From: Liolophura sinensis | Taxonomy: Eukaryota > Mollusca > Polyplacophora > Chitonida > Chitonidae | Length of the DNA: 64,000 bases | Direction: 5' to 3' | Assembly (NCBI RefSeq): GCF_032854445.1 | Contig: NC_088305.1 | Span: 875,001 to 939,000 of the forward strand | Part shown: positions 1 through 12,295 of the stretch, piece after piece | Position numbering within the stretch: the stretch's first letter is position 1 | How the letters are laid out: each line of letters begins with the position of its first letter | Made by a program: the position numbers and the translations under genes | The notes under the pieces: model-generated | Told to the model about the DNA's origin: nothing | The model's input: only the letters and a program-made list of their open reading frames with translations | Databases searched by the model: none

Positions 1-420
1 TGATAATATAAGTAAAGACGTAAAGCATGGAGAGTAAAACCAGAGGAGCGACGTCAGTGTGATAACTGGCAATGGGCGCACGGAAAAGGTGAAATACGTC
101 CTCTTGTCAATTTACCCCAGTCAGTGTTTTATTTTAACTGTTCATGTAAATGCATAAATAGTAGCAATCTACACGCCCTCTAGCGCCCTGGCTTAAGCAG
201 AATTAGGTCAAAAAATGCAGTGATGTTAACTGTAATTTTCCAGACGTCGCTGGTCTAGAATGATCAAAATGCTGTGTTGTCATCACATTTAACATCACAA
301 TCACATTTAAGAAATACAAAGGGACGAGGGCCCACTTGCACGAAGCTCTCTTAACGTAACGACCATGACAACCATCACTGTAGGCATTGCGTCGCCATGG
401 TAGCTAGGTGCTCTTAACTA
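1..420 (+). mobile_element. Interspersed minisatellite-bearing element, copy 1 (single unit plus 3' core)
   Basis: One 48-bp-type unit (gacgtaaagcatggagagta...) is followed by the core TCAATTTACCCCAGTCAGTG, an AGGTCAAAAAATGCAGTGATG block and an end block with CCATGGTAGCTAGGTGCTC. The same order recurs at 19.2-20.6 kb and, rearranged, at 34.4-37.0 kb. It resembles non-autonomous Helitron/Helentron-type elements with internal tandem repeats (inference). Confidence 0.55.
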
Positions 421-424
421 GTAC

Positions 425-1500
425 ACTCCACACTCTGACTTTACTTAGTAATAACTCAACACCCTGCTTCTACTTAGTAATAACTTCACATACTGACTCT
501 ACTTAGTAATAACTACATACCCTATTTCTACTTAGTGATAACTCCACACTCTGACCTTTCTTGGTAATAACTCCACACTCTTACTCTACTTAGTAATAAC
601 TTCACACTCTGACTTTACTTAGTAATAACTCCACACCCTGTTTCTGCTTAGTAATAACTCCACACTCTGTTTCTACTTAGTAATAACTCCACACTCTGAC
701 TCAACCTAGTAATAACTCCACACTCTGACTCAACCTAGTAATAAATCCACACTCTGACTTTACTTAGTAATAACTCCACACTCTGACTGTACTTAGTAAT
801 AACTACATACCCTGTTTCTACTTAGTAGTAACTTCACACCCTGACTCTACTTAGTAGAGAATTCAACACCTTTTTTCTACTTAGTAATAACTCCACACTC
901 TGACCTTTCTTTGTAATATCCCCACACTCTTACTCTACTTATTAATAACTTCACACTCTGACTTTACGTAGTAATAACTCCACACTCTGACTTTACTTAG
1001 TAATAACCCCACACTCTGACTCTACTTAGTAATAACTACATACCCTGTTTCTACTTAGTAATAACTCCAATCTCTTACTCTACTTAGTAATAACGCCACA
1101 CCCTGTTTCTACTTAGTAATAACTCCACACCATGTTTCTACTTAGTAATAAGTCCACACTCTTACTCTACTTAGTAATAACTCCACACTCTGACTCTACT
1201 TAGTAATAACTACATACCCTGTTTCTACTTTATTTATAACTACACACTCTGGCTCTACTTAGTAATAACTCCACACCCTGTTTCTACTTAGTAATAACTC
1301 CACACTCTGACCCTACTTAGTAATAACTCCACACTCTGACCCTACTTAGTAATAACACTCTGACCCTACTTAGTAATAACACTCTGACCCTACTTAATAA
1401 TAACTCCACACTCTGACCCTACTTAATAATAACTCCACACTCTGACCCTACTTAGTAATAACTCCACACTCTGACTCCATTTAGTAATAACTACATACCT
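425..1500. repeat. 29-bp minisatellite, ~37 units
   Basis: The unit is about ctccacactctgactctact followed by tagtaataa. Two main variants alternate (cactctgactctac and caccctgtttctac). The array starts directly after the transposon-like segment and has no coding potential. Confidence 0.9.
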
Positions 1501-2066
1501 TAATCGTGATATCTGCTAAATCTTCACCAGGTAGTTACCAGTCTATTGCATATAGCATTTATGTATACTTCAACAATGAACGAATGTTGTCGAATGTTGT
1601 GGCTCATTTAAGAATAATATTGGAGTGCTTGCATTTAAATGATCGTCCAAACTGAGTCGAGAGAAGTTTTCCCTTCTCCCTATACCATAGGTCGTCCACA
1701 TAGATGACTGGTTCTGGCATCACCAGTTATTCGAGTTCATTTCAAGTAAATTTGTGACTAATGAACTACAAGAGCGATAGGGCTTTTGTAACCAATCAGA
1801 TTGTTCGTCTTAAACGGGCAAGGCCGTCTTTGAGGTTACATGGTCAGGCAGTATCGATTTAAAAACAACGGACGACTAGAGGATTTATACTGCGGGATTT
1901 CATTGGATGCTGCATTCCAGGACTTTCTTGTGATTGGGTCGACCCTGCCCAAGATTCTTAAGATTAAGTGGAGGTGGAATTTGGCACAGTGTAGATATAA
2001 ATGTGAACGCTAGAAAAAGGCAGTATGTCGTTTGTTCTTTATTTCATTTACTATGATTTGTTTCAG
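1500..2066. other. Unique sequence upstream of the glycosyltransferase-like gene
   Basis: No repeat family or exon is recognised. It probably holds the promoter and any 5'UTR exons of the plus-strand gene; a tttgtttcag acceptor ends it. Confidence 0.35.
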
Positions 2067-2106
2067 ACTGACTGTCGATCATTGAGACCTCGACCAATAC
2101 ACGAAG

Positions 2107-2551
2107 ATGAAGAAAGTGAAGGTAATAAGTATAATGACCCCTCGCTCTTGTCTACCCTCTCTCTGATGATCACGTTCGTGTTCCTTAGTGAAATGCCTGA
2201 ATCATACCAGTCGTGAGCAGATTCTATACTACAATGTTCATTTTATGACGTAGTGGTAAATAAGGAAACGTCATTTGTCTAGCTAAGTTGAAAACAAAGT
2301 CTTTTCAAGATTAAATGGCTGCTCATGATCACGCCATATTACAGTCAAGTGACAGTCAAGTCAAGGGAAAAATAGTCTCTAGAATGGCGCGAAACACCAG
2401 TTAACTGAATGTAAATAAATAAATAGATAAATAAATAAATAACTATACATTGAGGAAAGAACTTTTAGGTCATTTTCTACTTTTGGAGTATGATGTTACA
2501 TCAAGAATTTATTTTGTACAGCCTAAGTGTGATTGTGTACCCCCCCCCCCC

Positions 2552-2614
<63 letters not shown>

Positions 2615-5517
2615 CCCCACAACCCCCAAATCCACCCCCAAACGCATCCCACATCTTTAGGGCAAAGAGCTTCCTTTCTTTATTTAGTTTGCTGTGTGAC
2701 TGGCATTTGATTTATTTATTTATTTGATTGGTGTTTTACGCCGTACTCAAGAATATTTCACTTGTATGACGGCGGCCAGCATTATGGTGGGTGGAAAGGG
2801 GCAGAGCCCGGGGGAAACCCACGACCATCCGCAGGTTGCTGCAAGGCCTTCCCACTTACGGCCGGAGAGGAAGCCAGCATGAGCTGGACTTGAACTCACA
2901 GCTACCGCATTGGTGAGAGGCTCCTGGGTCATTACGCTGCGCTAGCGCGCTAACCGACTGAGCCACGGAGGCCCCGACTGGCAATTGACGATGTAGTCAT
3001 AAAATTTTTACCTGGGCGAAAGCGGTTAGAATTATTGTTGGAGGATACCCTCAGTGGCCACACTAAATATTCGGCTTTTTGCAAGTAGCAGAAGAAATTG
3101 GTCAAGGGTACAGTCTGCTATAGGTTGCGTGCAATTTAATGCTCTACAGTCTCCGTCATGTTCGTGGTGACGCCATGATTGCTTTCACCTACAATATATA
3201 AAAAGACACATGCAGTAATAATTGGGCGTATCTAACGTATAATGCGCTCCTGAAGGCGCTCCTGAGCCGAAAAAATCGTACAAAGAACCCTTAAATTTAA
3301 CAGTGAGTCTATCGTCTAAATAATGTATTCTGTTATTATAACTCAGTGCTCTGTCATATTCAACATATATAGCTAGTCTAATGTAATCTCTATGTTGAAT
3401 TAATAGAATACGTGTGTTATATTTAACAGAATGATCTGCCGCAATAACAGAATATATTCTAGCATGACTCAAACAACAGGCTTTCTGTTAAATTTAACAG
3501 ACTACCATGTATTTTAACCCTTGGCATACAGTATTCTTAGTTATGCTGATCGAAAGATTTTAATACCTTTGCTGACATATACACAAGAAAACGAAAATGA
3601 TGTCCTCAAAATGTTGGTATATAAAGCTATTTTTTCATACTTAAATCTATATCAGTAGATATGACATATACAGCCATTATAAATCTTCCAGCATATTGCG
3701 CATTGAAGCGGGTTTACCGCTAGCTTAACCGGTTATCCTCGTGCCAAAGTGCTAGCCGCCATCATGTACATGTATCGGTGAAATATTCTCAAGTACCGAG
3801 TAAAATACCCCAAAAATACATAAATAAATACAGCCTTTAAGCTTGTCAAGTCAGACAATGGGTATCGGAACACCTCAGAAAAACAACATAAAAATATATT
3901 TGTAATGTTATAATAATTTTGGTGTTTCTTGATAATTTAAGTGAGTGAGTGAGTGAGTGATTTGGGTTTAACGTCGTACTTAACAATTTTTTAGTTATAT
4001 GATGACGAAGGAATCCTTAGAGTGCATGTAATGTGCCTCCTTGCTGTAAGACGGATTTCCACCGCTCTTTTATCTAGTGCTGCTTCACCAAGACGCCTTA
4101 CGGAGAGGCAAGTAAGCCGCCCCACCCGAGCCATTATACTGATAGGGGTCAACCAGTTGTTGCACTATCCCCTTCATGCTGAGCGCCAAGCGAGGAAGTT
4201 ACAATTTCCTCTTTTAAAGTCTTAGGCGTGATTCGAACCAGAAATGACCTTGGATCTACCGCTCCCGAAGCGGACGTTCGACCACCTGTTGTTAATTTAA
4301 TGGCAAGATCTTAGCACTATCTAACTAGGGAATAATAACCCTACATGACACTGTCATTCTACTTTGTTTTGGTTTAGAGGTCAGTACTGACTTGAAGCCT
4401 ATGTAGTTTTACGAACTGTTCAATCAATCAAGCTACCGGTGTTCTCTGAATGCCTTGTTCCTCTGTTGTAACAGGGCACAATGCATGAATTCTCATTCGG
4501 ATGTCTCATGTTCTCATTATTTTTCCATCCCTTTGACAGATTGGTTTGGCCATACTTATGATGCCTGCTGTGTATGTCGTCTGGAACTATGGGGCTTTCC
4601 ATACCATATCTATCAACATCAAGTCAAGTCAAACCACCAGTAGACAGATATTACGTAAAACTATAACCCCATCCCCGAGCATTAACTTGAATATAAGGAA
4701 ATCTGCTGGTAAAAGTACTAAGCCATTTGACCGATCTCGATGGCCCATCACTCCAAACGTTCTACACGTGATGATGGTGTTCCCCCTCCTGCAAACACAG
4801 GCCTGGAAAAACCAAGGATATAACGTAACAAACAGCACACTTGTCAAACTACGTGAAAAGGAATACGTCGACTGTTTACGACAAACTCTTCGTCGTGTGG
4901 GAGTTGCCAAAGTCTACTTATTTTCCGATCAACCAGATTATCTGAGAATGCGACTTGCTCAGGATTTCTCCATAAACGAAACAAAGATACAGTTTGAGAA
5001 CAGCGGTACTAATCCAACCTACCGTGATCTATTTAAATACGCATCAGATAATCTTCAGAACAAATTGGTGTTCATTGTGAATGCGGATAACTTTCTGGGC
5101 GAGGGATTTGATCGTATAAACATAACATTCTGGAGGACGGCTCCTAAGATGACGTATGCTATTACCCGCCACGCTCTGCCCAATGCACCCCATGGGTGCA
5201 CAATGGGTCCTAAAGGGTACTGTGATCACAAGGAGAGTTATTATGGTAGTCATGACGGATTTCTGTTTTACATTGATCGACCCCTCCCAGAAGTGTTTCT
5301 AAGAGAGTTATCTTTCCCTTCACACGCATGCGGATCAGAAAATGTCGTCATTTGGACGTTCCAAAGGAAATTGAAATTTTCTGTGGCTAATCCATGCCGT
5401 CGATTGGACTTGTACCATAACCACTGCACCGATTTAAGAGCTCCTGATGAAGTGCGGACACAAGCCAACAAAAGGTTTATAAGACACGGTTTGGTTGGGT
5501 TTTCAGACTGGAATTAA
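2107..5517 (+). CDS. Type II membrane glycosyltransferase-like protein (2 coding exons)
   Basis: Coding exons 2107-2121 and 4540-5517 give 330 residues. The first encodes MKKVK and ends in donor GTAATA. The second follows a pyrimidine-rich acceptor (ttttccatccctttgacag) and continues in phase 0 into a hydrophobic stretch, so residues 1-25 form a short basic tail plus signal anchor, as in type II Golgi enzymes. A lumenal stem and domain follow. Conserved-looking motifs are TYRDLF (166-171), NADN (186-189), ITRH (213-216), SHD (242-244), GSEN (270-273), NPC (289-291) and HNHC (298-301). NVT, NST, NET and NIT are possible N-glycosylation sites. From memory, this pattern matches a poorly characterised glycosyltransferase-like family found in invertebrates, plants and some large viruses; the NAD(N/I) segment could be the metal/sugar-nucleotide site (inference). 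The donor substrate cannot be assigned. A 5'UTR exon may start at 2067 after tttgtttcag. The 2.4-kb intron is packed with SINE and MITE copies. Confidence 0.78.
2541..2612. repeat. Poly-C and (CA)n microsatellite
   Basis: A C homopolymer is followed by about 30 CA repeats, inside the glycosyltransferase-like gene intron. Confidence 0.95.
2711..2975 (-). mobile_element. SINE type 1, near full length
   Basis: Read on the minus strand it runs from GGGGCCTCCGTGGCTCAGTC (A-box region) through GTTAGCGCGCTAGCGCAGCG and AGTTCAAGTCCAGCTCATGC (B-box region) to a GTACGGCGTAAAACACCAAT tail with (AAAT)n. This is a tRNA-derived SINE. It is the reference copy for the many fragments in the window. Confidence 0.85.
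3285..3510. mobile_element. Palindromic MITE, copy 1 (one end degraded)
   Basis: It shares gttgaattaatagaata, gtgttatatttaacagaa and the terminal aacagactttctgttaaa block with the complete copy at 18.4 kb. The left terminus is divergent. Confidence 0.65.
3725..3835 (+). mobile_element. SINE type 1, degraded 3' fragment
   Basis: The 3' half only: gctagccgccatcatgtaca, then a gtgaaatattctcaagtacc-like tail ending in aaataaata. Confidence 0.5.
3942..4290 (+). mobile_element. SINE type 2, near full length
   Basis: Begins with (GTGA)n, then tttaacgtcgtacttaacaa, gatgacgaaggaatccttag, gtaatgtgcctccttgctgt and gccccacccgagccattata. It ends near tgattcgaaccagaaatgac, which resembles a tRNA B box. 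Other copies are at 10.0, 18.7 and 42.2 kb. Confidence 0.75.
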
Positions 5518-7118
5518 AATTTGGGCATAAAGCAGCTGAATGAGGATTTCGGGTGACCTCTACCACCCAACGTTCAGGGAACAGTCCAAAACTGTGTATT
5601 TGAGTATTTGTTACGTCATTTTTATTCAGCAAGTGTGCCTGTAAGGCTGCGTTTACGACGTGAGATTATGGTATCGACTCGCTTGCACAAAAGAACCGTG
5701 AACCTAAATTGATTATAAATTCCTGGCATCTCGATCTTAGCCTTAATTTACAATCGACTCCCTCTTGACCGAAGACACTATAAGCTACGGTAGTTGTAAC
5801 TTACGATCAGAAATTACAATCAGGCTGACCCTTTGATAAATGCCTTAATATTAACGTCAAGTAAAAATATTTGCTGTTTGTTAGTACTTTCAGACTCAGT
5901 TTGGAAAGATGTGGTATGTAATTTTCTCAAAAACGTGTTGTGAGCACTTTTTCACGTGGTGATGTTGTTGACTGTCGAATCAGTATGATGTAGAACCCTT
6001 TTGAAGGCGTAGGCAAGAAAGGTTATTGACCGGTACATTGCCCGTTTACAGAGGCTTTATGTACGATCAAATTTGGCCTACGATCGTGATTGTAACTTCA
6101 AAAATTTAGAGTAGTCTTACAGTTCATTTGTGCAAGCAGTGCAACTTCAATTGTAAACTCCACTGTAGGATCCACAATCGATTGCAATTACGAATCCCCT
6201 TGTTCAAGCGGGTCCTGAACTCAGTCAGTGTGCATGGACAACCAGGTTGTGTCAACGCTGATATTATTTTACTTGCAGAGTACGAGTCCAGTCAAAAAGA
6301 TCTTGCTCTGTTTTCGTTCGAACGTGGAAGGCTGTGTTAAACTGAGATAACGACAATGGTTTGAGACAATCTAGAATTACCATACCCGCGAGAAGGTACA
6401 TCTGTGTTTCAGCACAGTTTACAGAAAACGGATAAATAGTTTTACCGCCTCGTTCTCCTTTATGTGTGAGTTTTATGTATTGATCCGTTCTCGACAAGCC
6501 AAATTTATAATGGGAATAATGTGTTTTATAGAAAATAAAATAAACAACTCTCATGAAACAAATTTCTAATACAGTTTTCCCCGGTATTTTAGTGATATAA
6601 TTCATGGACAGAAATGGAGTACGCCGACCAGAGTTGTGTTGGAACCCACGACCACGTACGACCGGAGAGGAAGCAACATAAGCTGCACTTGAACTCTCAG
6701 CGACCACATCGTTTAGAGCATACTGATTTTCAGAAATTTGCTTGTTTTCAGGTGAATATATGTTAAAATGATTATATTATCCAAGAGAGTTGCCGGGGAT
6801 CTCGCTATTATTGTGTTACCATTTGTGGTAGCCTGGTACATATATTTTCATAATAATGTAAAAAAAAAATAAGAAAAATATATGAATTATACGGAATAGA
6901 CTGGATTTGAAACTCAGACTTCTATTTGGTATTTGCATTGGACCTATTGCAGGAACCCAGTAAAAGAAAGAAAACATTGTTACAGATGCCGGGGCATTTA
7001 TACATTAGTACATTTGCTTTGCTGTTGTTAGCCTAATGGCTGCCGATCGCTTAAGTGGCCTTATGTTTAGCGCCTCCGCCTCGAAGTCGGGAAACCCGGG
7101 ACTACATCCGGGTCGGGT
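5518..7118. other. 3' flank of the glycosyltransferase-like gene, mostly unique
   Basis: No exon is recognised. It contains a minus-strand SINE type 1 fragment (about 6630-6715: cccacgaccacgtacgacc, ggagaggaagcaacataagc) and a tRNA-like SINE head at about 7035-7118 (cctccgcctcgaagtcggga). No clear AATAAA lies close to the stop codon. Confidence 0.4.
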
Positions 7119-9348
7119 CATACCATATGTATGCCACAGTAGCATCCTTTGCTGACCCTTGCGCCATATACATATTCTGGTAGCTGTCCTCGGCCGTAAG
7201 TGGAAAATCTTTTAGCAACCTGCGGGTGGTCGTGGGTTTCACTCCGGCTGTTTCCGGTTTCCTCCTACCATAAGTAAATGGTTGCGTCCTGGCTCACTCA
7301 TGCCTCATAATCATACTGTGGTAACACCCTCGCTGACTCATGTACGACGTTTATTCTGTGGTTACGCCCTCCCTGGCACATGCACAGTGTGTATACTACG
7401 ACAGCATCATTTGCTGACTCTTGCCCCAGGTACAAACTGTTGTAGACCCCACGCTGTCCAATGAACCATGTTCACACTGTGGTAGCGCCCCTCCCCTCTC
7501 CCCCGGCTCATGCACCATGTGTATACTATGGTAGCGCCCTTTTCTGATTCGTGCGCCATGTATATATTCTGGTAGCGCCCTCGATGACTCGTGAACCATG
7601 TTCACGCTGTGGTAGCGCCCTCTCTGGCCCATGCACAGGGTGTATACTATCGTAACACCCTTTGCTGACTCTTGCCCATGTACAAACTGTGGTAGCGCCC
7701 TCCCTGGCTCATGCACCATGTGTATGCCAAAGTAGCACCCTTTGCTGACCCGTGCGCCATGTACATATTCTGGTATCGTCCTGGCTCACTCATGCGTCAT
7801 GTTCATACTATGGTAGCTCCCTCCCTGGCTCATGCACCATGTGTGTACTATGGTAGTACCCTTTGCTGACTTTTGCCCCATGTACAAACTGTGCCAGCGC
7901 CATCGCTGACTCATGAACCATGTTCACACTGTGGTAGCGCCATTGCTGACTCATGAACCATGTTCACACTGTGGTAGCGCCATTGCTGACTCATGAACCA
8001 TGTTCACACTGTGGTAGCGCCATTGCTGACTCATGAACCATGTTCACACTGTGGTAGCGCCATTGCTGACTCATGAACCATGTTCACACTGTGGTAGCGC
8101 CCTCGCTGACTCATGCAGCATGTACATACAGTTGTAGTACCATCGCTGACTCATTATCCATGCACATATTGTGGTAGAACCCACGCTGACTCATTAAAAA
8201 TGTACATACTGTGGTAGCACCCTTTGCTCACCCACGCTCCATGTACATACAGTTGTAGAACCCTTTGCACCTATGCGCCATGTACGCACTGTGGTAGAGC
8301 AGTTTGCTCACTCATGCGCCACGTACATACTGTGGAAGTACCCTCGCTTATTTATACGCCATGTACAGTATATGCCGTTGTAGCTCCCTTTGCTCACCCA
8401 TGCTCCATGTACATACTGTTGTAGAACTCTTTACTCACCCATGCGCCATGTACATGCCCTGATAGCACCCTCGCTAATTCATGCGCCATGTACATACTGT
8501 GGTAGCATCCTTTGCTCACCCATGGGAAATGTACATACTGTGGTATTATCTTTTTCTCTCAGATGAGCCATAAACATACTTTGGTAGCACCCTTTGCTCA
8601 CCCATGCGCAACGTATATACTTTTGCAGCACCCTTTACTCACCCAGGCGCCATGTACATACTGTGGTAACAAGGTTTCCTCACCCATGCGTCATGTACAT
8701 ATTTTGGTAGCGTCCTTTTCTCACACGTGCGGCATGTATATATTATGGAAGCACCCTGGTGGTACCATCCTTTGCTCACCCATGCGCCATGTCCATATTG
8801 TGGCACCATCCTTTGCTAACCCATTCGCCATGTCCATATTGTGGTACCATCCTTTGCTCACCCATTCGCCATGTCCATATTGTGGTACCATCCTTTGCTA
8901 ACCCATGCGCCATGTGTTAGCAACCCGTGGAAGTACTCTCCCTGATTCATGCGCCACGTAAAGTACATATTCTGGTAGCACACTTTGGTTCACCCATGCG
9001 CCATGTACATACTGTGGTAGCACGATTTTCTCAACCATGCATCATGTACATATTTTAATAGCACGCCTGGCTCAACCATGTGCCATGTGAACATTGTGGT
9101 CGCACCCTTTTCTCCCCCATGTGCCATGTACATACTTCCGTAGCACCCTTTGCTCGCCGATGCTCTATGTGCATACCATAGAAGCACCCTCGCTGATTCA
9201 TGCGCCATACACATACTCTGGTAGCACCATTTGCTCAGTTATGCGTCATGTACATACTGTAGAATTATCTTGGCTAATTCATGCTCCATGCACATACTGT
9301 GGTAGCACGCTTTGCTCATATTTTTTCATATCCACACTGTGAAAGTAC

Positions 9349-9501
9349 GGGGCTTCCGTGGCTCAGTCGGTTAGCGCGCTAGCGCAGCGTAGTGACCCAG
9401 AAGCCTCTCACCAATGCGGTCGCTGTGAGTTCAAGACCAGCTCATGCTGGCTTCCCCTCCGGCCGTCCGTAGGAAGGTCTGCCAGCAACCTGCGGTTGCT
9501 G
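9349..9501 (+). mobile_element. SINE type 1 5' half inside the 40-bp array
   Basis: ggggcttccgtggctcagtc and gttagcgcgctagcgcagcg are followed by a B-box-like gagttcaagaccagctcatg. It breaks off at gcaacctgcggttgct, where the array resumes. Confidence 0.8.
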
Positions 9502-10038
9502 TGTAGCACCCATTCCTCACCCATGTGTCTTGTACATACTCTGGTAGCACCCTTTGCTCACCCATGTGCCATGTACATACTATGGTGCCATCCTTTTCTC
9601 ACCCATGCGCCATGTCCATACTGTAAAGGCACCCTAGCTGATTCCTGCGTTATTCACAGTACATACTGTAGTAGCACCCTTTGCTCACCCTTCCGCCATG
9701 TACATACTGTGGAAGAACCTCCCTGATTTATGCGTCATGTACAGTACACACTGTGATAGCACCCTTTGCTCACCCATGCGCCTTGAACAAGCTGTAGAAG
9801 CACCTTTTGCTCACCCATGCGCCATGCACATACTGCGGTACCACCTCCGGCTTACCCATGCGCCATGTACATACTGTTGTTGCACCCTCACTTATTCACG
9901 CACTATGCACATGCTGGGGAAGTACACTCGCTGATGCATGCGCCATGCACATGTTGTGGTAGCACCCTTTCCTCATTCATGTGCCATGTACATACTGTGG
10001 TAGAATCCTGGCTGATTCCCGCGCCATGCACATATTGT

Positions 10039-10210
10039 GGAGTGACTGAGTGCTTGGGGTTTAACGTCGTACTTATCAATTTTTCACTTACATGACGACG
10101 AAGGAATCCTTACTATGCATGTGCCTTCTTGTCGCAGAACGGATTTCCACCGCTCTTTTATCAAGTGCTGCTTCACTAAGACGCCTTATCGAAGGCAAGT
10201 AAGCCGCCTA
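10039..10210 (+). mobile_element. SINE type 2 5' half inside the 40-bp array
   Basis: gtgactgagtgcttggggtt through gatgacgaaggaatcctta-type blocks to gaaggcaagtaagccgccta, then the array resumes. Confidence 0.75.
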
Positions 10211-10335
10211 TGCGCCATGTAGATAATGTGGAATTACCCTCGATGATTTATGCGCCAAGCACATGCTGTGATAGCACCTTTTGCTCACCCATGCGGCATG
10301 TACATACTGTGGTAGCACCCTTTTTTGTAGTTTGA

Positions 10336-11145
10336 GGAGTAGATCTTTTGGGGCCATTTCACTTGAAATATGGACGAAAAAAGTCTACAAAGGCTTGTGG
10401 TACACTTTTTACTTTGCGACACCGTTCGAGAAATTCACCCAGATACCTTTCTAAATCCGCAATTCTTTACGCCCTTCGAGGTTTTGTGGTCCATCATGCT
10501 TGGCCGTAATTTTTTTGGACAATGGATCATCCTTTGTAGGAGCCCAGAAAGAGCTAAGGAAACTGTTTGAGGAAGGTAAGCGCGAAATCCAGGATTTGCA
10601 GCTTTGCATTATGTAGTGTTTAATACTCCGCTGAGCCTCCATGAGGAGGAATTCACGTTGCAATAGGGCAGCAACGCCTATCATGGAATGAGATGTCAGC
10701 TGTATTTTCAGAAGTAGAGTGCCTTGTTAGTTCTAAACCGATGGGTTATATGCCAAACAGTCCAAATTACCCACGGCATTTAACTACAAACCATTTCATG
10801 ATCGGAAGAGCAACGACATCAGTGCCTTAGCGTTGGTTTGACGATACCAAAACTCTAACGAAGCTGGTCGAATTTGTACAAATTCCCGTTCACCATTTCT
10901 GGAAGAGACTCATCAGAGAATACGTCTCCACATTAATGAGAAGGTCAATATCAGCCCAAAGGAAGCCATTTGAGTATAGGCGACATCGATTGGTTGACCG
11001 ATCCAGTTGTACCCCGAGAGAAGTGGGACTTACCCCATGTAATGGAACTTTACCAGAGTAATGATGGAGTTATCCGGAGCGTTAGGGTGTTCGATACAGA
11101 GATGTGTCCAATCCTAGAGATGTCCAGCTGAGTGTCACTTTGGGT
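10336..11145 (+). pseudogene. BEL/Pao-type LTR retrotransposon integrase relic
   Basis: Pieces in several frames read like the integrase end of a BEL/Pao polyprotein, in order: GVDLLGPFHLKYGRKKSTKA (from 10336), DNGSSFVGAQKELRKLF (about 10519), VECLVSSKPMGYMPNSPNYP, then LTTNHFMIGRATTSVP (to about 10828), FWKRLIREYVSTLM, and GDIDWLTDPVVPREKW followed by DGVIRSVRV (to about 11090). Stops and frameshifts separate them, so it is dead. No LTR was seen. It begins exactly where the 40-bp array ends. Confidence 0.8.
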
Positions 11146-12099
11146 GGAGGGTATATATGATACGCAATCAGACGTACACCAGTTAGTTATAGGCAGACTT
11201 ATCTCACCTTGTTCCAGCCCATCTGGCAGCGCCACCAGCTCAGAAGATCGAAAGGACTTGTGCATTTAGGATAATACTGTAGTGTTGTATGTTAAATAGA
11301 TTAAAAAAAATTTCGATGATTTAGTTGGAAGATACAAATCGGGTAATGTTGGTGTAGGTTTGTTGGGTAGTAACCGCTTATTTCTATTATTACAAATTCT
11401 TGCTGTGAAGAAATGTACATGGGTGCTGAAAGTATAGCGCACACAAAATAGAGCAAGTAGTGCAGTCAAAGGCAACAGTTCAAAAGTACGTTTCAAATGG
11501 TTTGGGCGTAATGTAAACAAGAACTCTTTACGCCATAGTTATTTCCCTTGATTCAGTGTTGGTAAACAATGCATTCTAAAGTGCATTTTACCAGTTAAGT
11601 TAAGGTTATTCGAACAGTTATTATTTGAGGGATTCTGTTATGATCAACCGCTAACTTGCTGATTTAGCACTAATATAAGTGATTTTATTGGGATAAGAAC
11701 ATAAACTTGTGAGGTAGAAATGATGTATACATATGAAGGTACAAATTAACCGTTCATGACTAATTACATGAGATTAGCTGTGTTAGTAGGAACACTAGGT
11801 AAACACCAATGTACATGTATGTGTAATATTGCAGAATATTATTGTAGTTTCTTGAATTTGGTTTTTTCAGAACGCAACTCTGTTACACTCAAGTATCTCA
11901 TATGAATTGCCATCATCTGAGACCTCACATGAATCAGACACTGTGTTGTTAGAATACAATAGCGTATTCTTACTTGAGTCATACATTAAACTGTGTTACT
12001 GGAAAATGTGTGTGGGCGTGAGTCAGTCAAGCCTTCTTCCATTTCTACCAAAGTTCACACGGGTAGGCTCGCTGTTCTCTTTTCCTCGTGGTAAGTCAA
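11146..12099. other. Unannotated sequence
   Basis: AT-rich, with no exon or repeat family recognised beyond the retrotransposon relic to its left. Confidence 0.3.
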
Positions 12100-12295
12100 A
12101 CATTTAGATTCGTTGTTCTCCCGTCTTCATGACAGATCGCTATGTCAGAATCGTTGTTCTCTTGTCTTCATAACAAATCGCTAAGGTAGATTCGTTGTTC
12201 TCTTGTCTTCATGACAGATCGCTATGTCAGAATCGTTGTTCTCTTGTCTTCATAACAAATCGCTAAGGTAGATTCGTTGTTCTCTTGTCTTCTTG
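12100..12295. repeat. Short ~41-bp tandem repeat
   Basis: About four to five units of gattcgttgttctcttgtct followed by tcataacaaatcgctaaggta. Alternating variants indicate an ~83-bp dimer that was then duplicated. Confidence 0.85.

Larger units (their letters stand above)
7119..10335. repeat. 40-41-bp minisatellite, ~70 units, with SINE insertions
   Basis: The unit is about cctttgctcacccatgcgcc followed by atgtacatactgtggtagcac. At 7900-8100 five nearly identical 40-bp units (gcgccattgctgactcatga...) mark a recent expansion. The array is interrupted by SINE fragments at 7173-7275, 9349-9501 and 10039-10210, and it ends abruptly against a retrotransposon relic. ORFs through it are repeat artefacts. 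Confidence 0.92.

Noticed and set aside
2450-2710. His/Thr-repeat ORF
   Set aside because: Translation of the (CA)n microsatellite.
4629-4910. Minus-strand ORF opposite the glycosyltransferase-like exon
   Set aside because: Shadow of the plus-strand coding exon.
6264-6707. 147-codon minus-strand ORF
   Set aside because: Includes a SINE fragment at one end, and the rest shows no motif or splice context.
9361-9435. Possible tRNA gene in the ggcttccgtggctcagtcgg segment
   Set aside because: It has A- and B-box-like parts, but no cloverleaf with a proper anticodon stem, and it continues into a SINE body.
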